Below, piece after piece: positions 1 through 8,158 of a DNA stretch of 64,000 nt. The DNA comes from Diplonema japonicum (lineage: Eukaryota > Euglenozoa > Diplonemea > Diplonemida > Diplonemidae). Under the pieces are notes generated by a model, which had not been told where the DNA came from, made no database searches, and worked only from the letters and a program-made list of their open reading frames with translations. Positions within the stretch are counted from its first letter, which is position 1. Each line of letters opens with the position of its first letter. Location: assembly GCA_964019335.1 (NCBI GenBank), contig OZ025673.1, positions 1-64,000 of the forward strand. The letters run 5' to 3'. A program made the translations under genes and the position numbers.

Positions 1-476
1 GGGTTTGCGGGTTTGCGGGTTTGCGGGTTTGCGGGTTTGCGGGTTTGCGGGTTTGCGGGTTTGCGGGTTTGCGGGTTTGCGGGTTTGCGGGTTTGCGGGT
101 TTGCGGGTTTGCGGGTTTGCGGGTTTGCGGGTTTGCGGGTTTGCGGGTTTGCGGGTTTGCGGGTTTGCGGGTTTGCGGGTTTGCGGGTTTGCGGGTTTGC
201 GGGTTTGCGGGTTTGCGGGTTTGCGGGTTTGCGGGTTTGCGGGTTTGCGGGTTTGCGGGTTTGCGGGTTTGCGGGTTTGCGGGTTTGCGGGTTTGCGGGT
301 TTGCGGGTTTGCGGGTTTGCGGGTTTGCGGGTTTGCGGGTTTGCGGGTTTGCGGGTTTGCGGGTTTGCGGGTTTGCGGGTTTGCGGGTTTGCGGGTTTGC
401 GGGTTTGCGGGTTTGCGGGTTTGCGGGTTTGCGGGTTTGCGGGTTTGCGGGTTTGCGGGTTTGCGGGTTTGCGGGT
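1..476. repeat. 59.5-copy perfect 8-bp tandem repeat
   Basis: Fifty-nine perfect copies of GGGTTTGC plus a final GGGT; no variant unit is visible. Because 8 is not a multiple of 3, every frame reads an open 8-residue repeat, so the long plus-strand ORFs here are artefacts. Runs of three G separated by 5-nt loops could form G-quadruplexes. It resembles a telomere-type repeat, but the G-rich strand points into the window, opposite to a normal left telomere. It could be an interstitial or subtelomeric satellite, or an assembly edge. Confidence 0.97.
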
Positions 477-1342
477 ATCGTGCGGCCAAACGCTTGTGCT
501 GCGGCTGCCAGGCACAAGTGGTCTCCCCACGTCGCCGCTGTGCCCATCCCTTCCAAGTACCGGTCCCAACCCTCACTGCAAAACGGGGCATAGTGCTCCT
601 CCCGGTGTTTCATCCATTCTACAACCTCGCTCCTGATGTGGGTGTGGTCCCCGTAGGCTTCCCCGAGCGAACCGGCCAGGGCGTGGATGCAGTTCCCGTC
701 CTTCTCCGTCGATCTCCTCGTCAGCTTGAAGCTCTTCATGATCTCGTCCACTGACTTGCCGGCCCTGGGTTGTTTGTCGGGGTTCCACAGATTCCGCTGC
801 CTGTGTAGTGCACAGTGCGTCTGGTTCGACGAGCACGCCGCAGCACACGTTCCACAGAGGTTCACCTTCATGCTCCTCGCCTGCTCTTGTTTCACAAAAT
901 GATGGTGGACCGCATTGAGGTGTTTAACTAGACAGCTTGCCACACTGGTGCGGAAAGAGCAGTCTTCCATCCGGCATTGATGTTTGTCTGTTCCTTCTTT
1001 TTCCCCCTCCTTCTGCGCCTCCGTGTGCTCATCATCCAAATCCATGGGGGGAGGGTCACCACCTCCTTGCAATGCGTCCCCTGCCAGCGTCAAGTCCGCA
1101 AAGGGGTCCAGGTGTTCGGCCTGAAAGAGCTTATCCTCCGTCTCAGCCCGTTCCTTCGCCGCTTGCTTGGCGTCCTCCTTCTTTTTTCTGCGTCTCGAGC
1201 TTCTAGGCGGGCCCAAGTACACCGGCCGGTAGTGACCTCTCGATCCGCGTCTTGTCTTCTTCAGCTTTACCGGTTCGAATCTCTGGGTCGGGCCAGCACT
1301 AGCTTTCCCCACCATCACTTCCGACATGGCCCAGAGCGACAT
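1..1342 (-). CDS. C2H2 zinc-finger plus OTU-type cysteine protease, 3' end lost in the octamer repeat
   Basis: An open frame reads leftward from an ATG at 1342 (alternative ATGs at 1327 and 1315). An acceptor-like CTTCAG lies about 20 nt upstream of the first ATG. The protein has a basic N-terminal half and a C2H2 zinc finger (Cys pair at 959-976, His pair at 902-922). A Cys-rich segment follows, then an OTU fold beginning DGNCIHAL, with the presumed catalytic Cys codon at 689-691 and Asp at 698-700. A TWGDHLCLAAAAQAF block is the typical second OTU motif. The frame then passes directly into the 8-bp array at 476, before the expected catalytic histidine. OTU proteases cleave ubiquitin or polyubiquitin, and such domains are also carried by some retroelements. 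The gene is probably dead or a fragment, since the C-terminal catalytic region is absent. Confidence 0.75.
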   Translation of the reverse strand, partial: MSLWAMSEVMVGKASAGPTQRFEPVKLKKTRRGSRGHYRPVYLGPPRSSRRRKKKEDAKQAAKERAETEDKLFQAEHLDPFADLTLAGDALQGGGDPPPMDLDDEHTEAQKEGEKEGTDKHQCRMEDCSFRTSVASCLVKHLNAVHHHFVKQEQARSMKVNLCGTCAAACSSNQTHCALHRQRNLWNPDKQPRAGKSVDEIMKSFKLTRRSTEKDGNCIHALAGSLGEAYGDHTHIRSEVVEWMKHREEHYAPFCSEGWDRYLEGMGTAATWGDHLCLAAAAQAFGRTIPANPQTRKPANPQTRKPANPQTRKPANPQTRKPANPQTRKPANPQTRKPANPQTRKPANPQTRKPANPQTRKPANPQTRKPANPQTRKPANPQTRKPANPQTRKPANPQTRKPANPQTRKPANPQTRKPANPQTRKPANPQTRKPANPQTRKPANPQT

Positions 1343-1421
1343 CAGCCCCCCTATCCAAACTGAAGTGCTTCCCACCAGGGTGCCCCCTACCGCTAGCCAA
1401 GCGAGCTCCCCGGCGGACCAT

Positions 1422-1988
1422 TCATCCCCTCGGGGCCCCACCTGTACCCTTGACCTGCGGGTGGTCCTCCTGTCGCTCCCCGGCCTCTTCCACAACACTG
1501 CAGCATGCAGGAAGGAGGGGGCCATCCCGATGCCCGCCCCCAGCACCTGCCTCACCCCTGGGATCAGCAAGAGGGAGAACAAACAACAGGGCGACCCAGG
1601 CCCACACCCCCAGGTGCTCCCATCTCATCCCTTCCTTGCTGTGTCCCGTCCGTCTGCGGTGCCTCCTTGCACCGGTTGCAGCCCCAGGTGCCGGGATTCT
1701 GGGTGCCAGGGGTTGGGCTCCAGGCGTTCCCACCTCGGTCAGCTTCAGCCCCATTGCAGGGTCATCTGGCTTCTGTTCCAGGGCGGCCTCGTGTTCCTCT
1801 CTGCGGGCCCTCCTCCTCCCTTCTTTCCTCGCACGACGGTGCCTTTTCTTCTCCTGTCTGGCAGCCTCCCTCGCCCCCTCCCTCGCCTTGGTCCTCTTCT
1901 CCCGACGCCTCTGAAGGGCCGTTTCGCTCCTGTGCCTCCTCCTGTTCTTCTTCCTCTTGGGCGCTGGCTTAGGTTCCCTGCCACCCAT
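1422..1988 (-). CDS. Arg/Lys-rich hypothetical ORF
   Basis: A 188-residue frame from an ATG at 1988; the open frame continues upstream only through a non-ATG start. The first half is extremely rich in Arg, Lys and Glu (runs such as KRKKNRRRHRSE), and a short hydrophobic stretch (VWAWVALLFVLPLA) follows. I recognise no domain. It sits between the OTU fragment and the minisatellite, in a frame different from OTU. I could not find a canonical GTATG intron joining the two. It may be a low-complexity artefact of GC-rich subtelomeric DNA. Confidence 0.3.
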   Translation of the reverse strand: MGGREPKPAPKRKKNRRRHRSETALQRRREKRTKAREGAREAARQEKKRHRRARKEGRRRARREEHEAALEQKPDDPAMGLKLTEVGTPGAQPLAPRIPAPGAATGARRHRRRTGHSKEGMRWEHLGVWAWVALLFVLPLADPRGEAGAGGGHRDGPLLPACCSVVEEAGERQEDHPQVKGTGGAPRG

Positions 1989-2214
1989 GGCAATCCAGGG
2001 GGCTCTTTTCTGTCTTCTCACAAGGGTGTGCAGTGGTGCTCTCACGTCGCTCGCAGCCTCCGCCCCAACCACACCTTGGCAGGCGGTGGGGGCGGGTGCT
2101 GGGTCCCCCTGGTTGTTTGAAAAGAAAAAAGGTTCCTTCTTGTTTGTTTTTTTTTTTTCTTTCCCTTCCACCCTCAAAAAAAGCCCCCGGCCCTTGGGGA
2201 CCAGGGTGTACACC

Positions 2215-2560
2215 TCCGTAGAGGGTCCAGAAAAAATGGGGGGCAGAGAGGGAGGAGCACTACCTTCTCTCGGGCGTGCTGTCTCTCCCTCTGCCTTTTT
2301 TTCCTCCAAAGAGGGTCTGTTTTTCACCTCCGTGGAGGGTCCCTCTGGAGAGGGCTCTAAAAATGAAAAAGGGGGGACAAATGGGGGGGAGGAGCACTAC
2401 CCTCTCTCGGGAGTGCCACCTCTTCCCCTTTCTCTCTATTTTCCTCCGAAGAGGGTCTGTTTTTTACCTCCGTGGAGGGTTCTAAAAAAAAGGGGGTGGG
2501 AGGGGCACTACCCTCTCTCGGGGGTGTCACTTCTCCTTGCCCACAAAAAAGGGGATCTAA
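2215..2560. repeat. Minisatellite of three degenerate units
   Basis: The motif GCACTACCYTCTCTCGGG recurs near 2256, 2394 and 2506. A second shared motif (AGAGGGTCTGTTTTT) recurs near 2320 and 2452, interspersed with G and A homopolymers. Unit spacing is about 140 and then 112 bp. On the minus strand the array encodes the repeated PREGSAPP...PSTEV tail of the AlkB fusion ORF and the start of the neighbouring ORF, so the C-terminal tail of that predicted protein is repeat-derived. Confidence 0.75.
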
Positions 2561-4051
2561 AAAAAAAGGGGGGGGTTCGTTTGTTTGCCTGTGGGGTGGG
2601 TCTTCCTGGGGGGGTATGCGGGTGAGCTCAGGGCCAACCGCACGCAGGGTGATCGACACCCTGACACCAGTGGACACCCCTGACGGGATGTGGTGTGTCC
2701 ACTGGTGTCTCGCTTCGCCTTCCAACAGTGCCCATGAGAAGGGGGGCACCAGGTACCTCGTTACCCTGTCCCCCTTCCTCATGACCATTGTGGTCTCGGC
2801 CCCGTACGACAAGACTAGGACGACCGGTCCCAGTCTTGCGTCGTCCTTGTGGGCGGCAATCCCACAACCAGGTCTGTACTTATTCACAAGTACCTGATTG
2901 GGGACCACCTTGAGCCCTGCGGCGGCGGCCACCTCCCTCACCCATCCCTTTGCCCCCCCTGGGATGCCGGTGGTGGGGCGCACCTTGGCGTCCGTCCCCT
3001 CCCATCGGTGCCCATACTGGAGCGTCTCCCTCTCCGTGTTCCCTGACAGGGCCTCCCACTTCCCAGACAGCAGAGCTTCTGGGAAGGCGGGGGCAGCACC
3101 TGTCTTCAACCCGGGGGGGTGCTCTCCATCCTTCAGTATCCACCCTTTTTCATCAAAGCTTATGGTTTCTAGATTGTTGCACCCATACAAGAAGTCATTA
3201 CCAATGGAAGAAAGATTGGTCATCGAACTTAAGTCGATGGTTTCTAGTGTTTTGCACCCTAACAAGAAGCCATGACCAATAGAAGAAAGATTGGTCATTG
3301 AACTTAAATCGATGGTTTCTAGCTTGTTGCAGCAGTAAGACAAGAAACCATCACCAATAAAATTAAGATTGGTCATCGGACTCAAGTCGATGGTTTCAAG
3401 TTCGTTGCAGGAAGACAAGAACTCATGACCAATGGTAGAAACATTGGGGAGGATGAGTTCAACAGACGTCAGGTGGTCGCAATCTCGAAGAAACGCATCG
3501 CCTATCCTTGTAACACAGCCTGTGGAGTCGGTGACAACGAGGAACCGAAGTCCAGAAGGAAGGTTCCACTTCTTCATGGACAAGACATCGACAGCTGGAG
3601 AGTCCCCCACCTCCACCACCAGAGCCAGCTCAGGGTCAGCTCCAACAAGCCCCTCCAGCTCCGAAACCACTTCTGAGTTTTCGTCCTTCAGCTCTTCCAG
3701 ACGAACTGTTCTCTTGTTCGCCTCTACATGGACCACGCAGCCCTCCACGAGCCCAAGTTCCTGAACCTCTTCACCCCCGTTCCTGTCCAGGACCTCTCCC
3801 TCCCAAACCAGTTTGAACTTGCCTTCGAGTAAACCAGCAGCACACCCCGCCTTCTTGTACAGGCTCCCCACCACCTCCTTCCCCGACACCTCCACATCGT
3901 GAACCCCGCCTCCGGTCTTCACGAACACTGTCATATAGTTCATTCTTTTTTTCGTGCTTCTGTCTTTGAAAGTGATCTTACAAACGAGAAATATAAATGA
4001 AAATCGATATTCCTGGCGCTGTTCTTTAATCGCTTCGTCATCTGATGACAT
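2357..4051 (-). CDS. Chimeric ubiquitin-like / leucine-rich-repeat / AlkB-type dioxygenase
   Basis: A 564-residue ORF from the ATG at 4051; an alternative ATG at 3943 follows an acceptor-like CAAAGACAG. Residues about 37-110 look ubiquitin-like (MTVFVKTGGG..., LVWEGEVLD). BspA-type leucine-rich repeats (LETIDLSSMTNLSSIG) follow. At about 3156 the repeats stop mid-unit and an AlkB-like 2-oxoglutarate/Fe(II) oxygenase begins. It has the iron-binding HKD at about 2843-2851, a downstream His (RHQWTHHIP) and the substrate-binding Arg in GVRVSITLR. The AlkB family removes alkyl groups from nucleic acid bases or protein. The tail is minisatellite-derived. The N-terminal 900 bp match the gene at 4907-6082, so this is a fusion made by segmental duplication. 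All catalytic ligands look intact. Confidence 0.7.
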   Translation of the reverse strand: MSSDDEAIKEQRQEYRFSFIFLVCKITFKDRSTKKRMNYMTVFVKTGGGVHDVEVSGKEVVGSLYKKAGCAAGLLEGKFKLVWEGEVLDRNGGEEVQELGLVEGCVVHVEANKRTVRLEELKDENSEVVSELEGLVGADPELALVVEVGDSPAVDVLSMKKWNLPSGLRFLVVTDSTGCVTRIGDAFLRDCDHLTSVELILPNVSTIGHEFLSSCNELETIDLSPMTNLNFIGDGFLSYCCNKLETIDLSSMTNLSSIGHGFLLGCKTLETIDLSSMTNLSSIGNDFLYGCNNLETISFDEKGWILKDGEHPPGLKTGAAPAFPEALLSGKWEALSGNTERETLQYGHRWEGTDAKVRPTTGIPGGAKGWVREVAAAAGLKVVPNQVLVNKYRPGCGIAAHKDDARLGPVVLVLSYGAETTMVMRKGDRVTRYLVPPFSWALLEGEARHQWTHHIPSGVSTGVRVSITLRAVGPELTRIPPQEDPPHRQTNEPPPFFLDPLFCGQGEVTPPREGSAPPTPFFLEPSTEVKNRPSSEENREKGEEVALPREGSAPPPHLSPLFHF

Positions 4052-4055
4052 AATA
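3156..4055. repeat. Segmental duplication, copy 1 (about 900 bp)
   Basis: This block matches 5187-6086 at a constant offset of 2031 bp. Every stretch I compared was identical, and the encoded protein is identical from MSSDDE to NNLETIS. The left boundary is the point where leucine-rich repeats switch to AlkB sequence; the right boundary is just past the shared start codon. Confidence 0.9.
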
Positions 4056-4404
4056 ATCCGATAAACCCACCCGTCAGCGAACAAGCTGTAGAAGGAAAAC
4101 TTCTAAACCATAAGATAAAAAATAAAGAATCAACTCAAAACCATCAGCAAACAAGCTGTAGAGCTGTAGTGTTTTTTTGTAAATCACGTTATAGGGGTGG
4201 GGAAAAACTTGTTCAGGGGGGCTTTCTTTCTTTTTATTTTCACTGCTGCGTCGGATTCGTCGGCTGCTGTGGGGGGTTAAAATGTTCTCTGTTTCTGCGA
4301 GAAACAGGATTGTACACTCTTGGGGATCTGGGATGGGATCTCGGGATTCTGAATGAATCATAAGTGCCCCAGCCGCCTTCTGATTGGCATGCTACTTCGG
4401 CAGG
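4056..4404. other. Non-coding spacer between duplicated genes
   Basis: No convincing gene. It holds an imperfect 21-bp direct repeat containing AACAAGCTGTAGA at about 4079 and again at about 4149, which may mark an old insertion or recombination point beside the duplication. Confidence 0.5.
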
Positions 4405-4640
4405 TTAGATGGTTGTTGTGGAGTTGTTGCGGAGGGGCAGGTCCCCGGTGTCTTCGAGGTATTGGATTGCTTTTCGTGGGTTCTCCACAAGGATGTGTCT
4501 CAGCGTCAGGGTGTCGAAGTGTTTGTCCCTGCTTGCTTTGGATGACGGGCAGTCTAGGAAGAGATGTTGGAGGGTTCGCTTCGTGTTGGGGCCGCACTTC
4601 ACGCAAATTCGCTTGAGCTTTAAAAAAGAAAAGACAAATC
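4405..4640 (-). pseudogene. 3' remnant of a non-LTR (LINE) retrotransposon ORF
   Basis: The minus-strand frame encodes a C-x2-C-x9-H-x4-C cluster (CVKCGP...QHLFLDC) and then a tail ending RKAIQYLEDTGDL. This is the zinc-binding C-terminus found after the reverse transcriptase/RNase H in many LINE-type elements, where the pattern CPxC...HLLxxCP and YLxxTG is common. No upstream reverse-transcriptase coding remains, so this is a 5'-truncated copy, as LINE insertions usually are. It lies between the two leucine-rich-repeat genes, in the same orientation as all other genes. Confidence 0.6.
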
Positions 4641-4735
4641 GCTTGTAATAGATAACGAAGCAGGGGTATGAAAAGGAAGAGGGACCATCTTTTAGTTTTC
4701 GCGAACGTGCAGGGGAGAATAAAAAAGAGGAATTG

Positions 4736-4800
4736 AAGAAGAAGAAGAAGAAGAAGAATGACTTTGGTTGCTTATAAACCAAAGTCATTCTTCTTAAAAA
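4736..4800. repeat. (GAA)n tract and perfect 19-bp inverted repeat
   Basis: A GAA microsatellite runs into an inverted repeat with 19-bp arms at 4751-4769 and 4777-4795 and a 7-nt loop (GCTTATA). Transcribed on either strand it would form a strong hairpin. It lies at the 5' border of the LINE remnant. Confidence 0.9.
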
Positions 4801-4906
4801 AAGAGAAAAACCACTCGCTGTGGGAGGGATGGCAAGTTCAAGGGTTGTGAATTACAACAGAAAATCTTTGTTCATTTCTAGCTTTTTCATCAAACAAGAA
4901 TTTTAA

Positions 4907-6082
4907 TCAAACCGGGTACAAGAACTCATCACCATAGTAAGAAAGACTATTGGGCCATTCAAAGTCTGTAGTTTCTAAGTTCTCGCACCCTGACAAAAAA
5001 CTATTACCAATGGAGTAAACCTTGGCCAGCGCATCCAAGTCTATGGTTATTAAGTTCTCACACCCCGACAAAAAATTATCACCGATGGAATAAAGATTGG
5101 TCATCGCATTCAAGTTGATGGTTTCTAGTTTGCTGCATTCTGACAAGAAGGAAGAACCAATGTGAACCAGATTAGTCATCGATCTCAAGCTTATGGTTTC
5201 TAGATTGTTGCACCCATACAAGAAGTCATTACCAATGGAAGAAAGATTGGTCATCGAACTTAAGTCGATGGTTTCTAGTGTTTTGCACCCTAACAAGAAG
5301 CCATGACCAATAGAAGAAAGATTGGTCATTGAACTTAAATCGATGGTTTCTAGCTTGTTGCAGCAGTAAGACAAGAAACCATCACCAATAAAATTAAGAT
5401 TGGTCATCGGACTCAAGTCGATGGTTTCAAGTTCGTTGCAGGAAGACAAGAACTCATGACCAATGGTAGAAACATTGGGGAGGATGAGTTCAACAGACGT
5501 CAGGTGGTCGCAATCTCGAAGAAACGCATCGCCTATCCTTGTAACACAGCCTGTGGAGTCGGTGACAACGAGGAACCGAAGTCCAGAAGGAAGGTTCCAC
5601 TTCTTCATGGACAAGACATCGACAGCTGGAGAGTCCCCCACCTCCACCACCAGAGCCAGCTCAGGGTCAGCTCCAACAAGCCCCTCCAGCTCCGAAACCA
5701 CTTCTGAGTTTTCGTCCTTCAGCTCTTCCAGACGAACTGTTCTCTTGTTCGCCTCTACATGGACCACGCAGCCCTCCACGAGCCCAAGTTCCTGAACCTC
5801 TTCACCCCCGTTCCTGTCCAGGACCTCTCCCTCCCAAACCAGTTTGAACTTGCCTTCGAGTAAACCAGCAGCACACCCCGCCTTCTTGTACAGGCTCCCC
5901 ACCACCTCCTTCCCCGACACCTCCACATCGTGAACCCCGCCTCCGGTCTTCACGAACACTGTCATATAGTTCATTCTTTTTTTCGTGCTTCTGTCTTTGA
6001 AAGTGATCTTACAAACGAGAAATATAAATGAAAATCGATATTCCTGGCGCTGTTCTTTAATCGCTTCGTCATCTGATGACAT
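4907..6082 (-). CDS. Ubiquitin-like plus BspA-type leucine-rich-repeat protein
   Basis: A 391-residue ORF from the ATG at 6082; the ATG at 5974, just after an acceptor-like AAGACAG, is an equally good start and would leave a protein beginning at the ubiquitin-like domain. Leucine-rich repeats of about 23-24 residues (LETIDLSSMTNLSSIGHGFL) continue to the C-terminus, giving about nine units. The family is mostly involved in surface or protein-protein binding, and the ligand is unknown. This is the complete version of the gene whose 5' part was copied into the chimeric gene at 2357-4051. Confidence 0.75.
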   Translation of the reverse strand: MSSDDEAIKEQRQEYRFSFIFLVCKITFKDRSTKKRMNYMTVFVKTGGGVHDVEVSGKEVVGSLYKKAGCAAGLLEGKFKLVWEGEVLDRNGGEEVQELGLVEGCVVHVEANKRTVRLEELKDENSEVVSELEGLVGADPELALVVEVGDSPAVDVLSMKKWNLPSGLRFLVVTDSTGCVTRIGDAFLRDCDHLTSVELILPNVSTIGHEFLSSCNELETIDLSPMTNLNFIGDGFLSYCCNKLETIDLSSMTNLSSIGHGFLLGCKTLETIDLSSMTNLSSIGNDFLYGCNNLETISLRSMTNLVHIGSSFLSECSKLETINLNAMTNLYSIGDNFLSGCENLITIDLDALAKVYSIGNSFLSGCENLETTDFEWPNSLSYYGDEFLYPV

Positions 6083-6086
6083 AATA
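5187..6086. repeat. Segmental duplication, copy 2 (about 900 bp)
   Basis: Partner of 3156-4055, same orientation, offset 2031 bp. It is the likely donor because here the reading frame continues with the same type of leucine-rich repeat past the boundary. Confidence 0.9.
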
Positions 6087-6172
6087 ATCCGACGTACTTG
6101 CTGTTCTTAGGAACATCTTGAAGTTCGTAACAGTGTACTGCTGCAAAATGTACAAACCTAATTTCTGACAAA

Positions 6173-8158
6173 CTACCCGATCTTTCTCCTTACAGAACGT
6201 TGTTTCGTGTGGCAGCGCATTCGCTTTTCGTTTGTGCCGCCCCGTGCAGGCTGTAGAAGTGTGGTTTTCAGTTCGCTCAGCAAGGTGTGCACCATGTTCC
6301 ACTCCTGGTGTCTAAGGTTCGAAGCCAAGTTAAAACCCTTGATTGGGTCGCAGATGCCCAACCCCGATTCCTGCTTGTTTGTAGTCGTAAGCAACTTGCA
6401 TACCAATTCAGCCCAGCCTGACTTTCTCCCTGGGGTTCCGGGGCTACGGATATCCACCCAGAACCGCTGCTTTGTGATAAGAGCTTGCTTGATCGTGTTG
6501 CTTATCCTGTGTAGCGATGGGTAAGATCTACTTGCATACCACCAGAAGTACCCAGCCACGAGTTCTTGGCACGACCTGTTGTTGTCGCAGCAGTCCTCCA
6601 CCACATCGTATACCTCGAAGCCCGACTCGCTGTCACTTGAGACCATCCACCTGAAATACGGCAGCAACTGTGGCTTTATAGACTGCAGATAATAGATGAA
6701 GGTGACATTGATCATGAAAGCGCTGAGAAGCTTTTTCGGTCCGTTCTTCAAAGCAGCTTCGTAGAACACATAATTCACGAAGAACAAACACGGCAGCACA
6801 CGGCGGTCGTACATGAGGAATTGCTTAACAATTTGTGAGTTCCATGATCCTTCCGGCTTGTTACAGGAGATCTCCAACGTGCAGGGTACATTTCCCACGA
6901 TTGTGAGACATTTCAAGAGCGGGATGGTTGCTGGAATGTACGTGAAACGCACTGTCTTGCCTAGTACACTGTTTGAGAGCTTGTCACGAAGATACCGCAA
7001 AGTCTCAGCACCGTTCTGTTCTGAGATCAGCAGCTGTACGTCGATATCCGACTCAGGCCTACTTAGCCCTGTATCCATGCTACCAAAAAGTTTAAACTCC
7101 GCCTCAGGGAGGATCTTCATTACATGTTTACGAACGTTGTTGTACAATTTCTGCCTGCAGCGCACGATGTGTTCAGGCATCTCATGTTGTACTTTAAACA
7201 TTTCTGGATCTACGGCAAGACTACTCAAGTACTTATCGACGTCATCCTCAGTGGAATAATCAGTGTCACAACACGGCTCTTCAAACACCGCGTCTACTTC
7301 AAGAGTCGAGTACTCTTGTGACTTCGGTGCGCCCTCATAAAATGGCAGTTCTTCATGATACGAAGGTGGGTGTTTGTTCTGCAAGCGGTCTGGCTTCTTT
7401 TGTGCAGGCTGCAACTCAACAGCAGGCCCGGTTGGTGGCGGGATTGTGAAATCTGCTAACACAGCTCGAATCCGTGCCAAGGACCTTTCGGGATGCGAGT
7501 TCATCGAACTTCCCAGCAACTGGCTAGTCGGCTGTGGCTGCCGTCTTCTCGGTGGCTTGTTCGGCGGTTTGCTGTCATCCGAAGAGCTTGAATCAAAAAC
7601 AGGTATGTATTCCAAACTGTCCATCCACATCCCCGGTTGCGCCTTTGTCTGCACAGGGTACGAGTTTGCTTCACACGCAGGCTGAGGTGCCTCATATGCG
7701 GGAGGAGGGGCCTCCTCATATGCAGGGGGTGGTCCTTCCTCATATGCGGGGGGTGGTCCTTGCTCAGGGGGTGGTCCTTCCGCGTAGGCAGGGGGAGGTC
7801 CTTCCTCATAAAACGCATCGTTGAAAACAAGTGCAGCATTGTTAACAAGTAGAGCATCGCTTGGGTTTGTACAATTATTGCTATGAGCAGTTTCGGAGTA
7901 TAAAAATTGTTCAGGAGGTATATGGTTGTCGTAGTCCTGCAGACCATAGTAAGTGGACTCGAAATGAGTATCATATGTATTAGAAAATGGTACTGGATAT
8001 GCAGTGCGAGCAGGAAATTCGGAATCCTCAATCAAATTTCCCTCATAATCTTCAAGAGGTGTTGCACTTACTTCGTTCCAATCACACCCATGCCCCTCCC
8101 AATCAGCTCCGTAATTGCTCCACCATGTGTCAACCGCAGGAGAGTGTGAGTTCGTCAT
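6173..8158 (-). CDS. Noncanonical poly(A) polymerase / TUTase-like nucleotidyltransferase
   Basis: A 661-residue protein from the ATG at 8158. Residues about 150-200 hold five PPPxY/PPPAY-type repeats (PPPAYEEG), which are potential WW-domain ligands. The nucleotidyltransferase core starts at about 357 with FGSMDTGLSRPESDIDV, the GS...DxD signature of DNA-polymerase-beta-like enzymes. A PAP-associated motif (DPIKGFNLASNLR) lies near residue 610. Cid1/Trf4 enzymes add A or U tails to RNA, and kinetoplastids have many of them. The third catalytic carboxylate, normally Asp in a DIS motif, reads LEIS at about 429, so Glu replaces Asp. Activity could be altered. No intron is needed. The C-terminus is basic. 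Confidence 0.85.
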   Translation of the reverse strand: MTNSHSPAVDTWWSNYGADWEGHGCDWNEVSATPLEDYEGNLIEDSEFPARTAYPVPFSNTYDTHFESTYYGLQDYDNHIPPEQFLYSETAHSNNCTNPSDALLVNNAALVFNDAFYEEGPPPAYAEGPPPEQGPPPAYEEGPPPAYEEAPPPAYEAPQPACEANSYPVQTKAQPGMWMDSLEYIPVFDSSSSDDSKPPNKPPRRRQPQPTSQLLGSSMNSHPERSLARIRAVLADFTIPPPTGPAVELQPAQKKPDRLQNKHPPSYHEELPFYEGAPKSQEYSTLEVDAVFEEPCCDTDYSTEDDVDKYLSSLAVDPEMFKVQHEMPEHIVRCRQKLYNNVRKHVMKILPEAEFKLFGSMDTGLSRPESDIDVQLLISEQNGAETLRYLRDKLSNSVLGKTVRFTYIPATIPLLKCLTIVGNVPCTLEISCNKPEGSWNSQIVKQFLMYDRRVLPCLFFVNYVFYEAALKNGPKKLLSAFMINVTFIYYLQSIKPQLLPYFRWMVSSDSESGFEVYDVVEDCCDNNRSCQELVAGYFWWYASRSYPSLHRISNTIKQALITKQRFWVDIRSPGTPGRKSGWAELVCKLLTTTNKQESGLGICDPIKGFNLASNLRHQEWNMVHTLLSELKTTLLQPARGGTNEKRMRCHTKQRSVRRKIG

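Noticed and set aside
1-476. Calling the octamer array a telomere
   Set aside because: The G-rich strand faces inward, opposite to a left chromosome end, so the call is left open.
5-754. Three overlapping plus-strand ORFs made of an 8-residue repeat
   Set aside because: They are the translation of the octamer array in three frames with non-ATG starts; no gene.
1342-1988. Joining the Arg-rich ORF to the OTU gene through an intron
   Set aside because: The frames differ and no GTATG/GTGTG donor with a suitable acceptor joins them.
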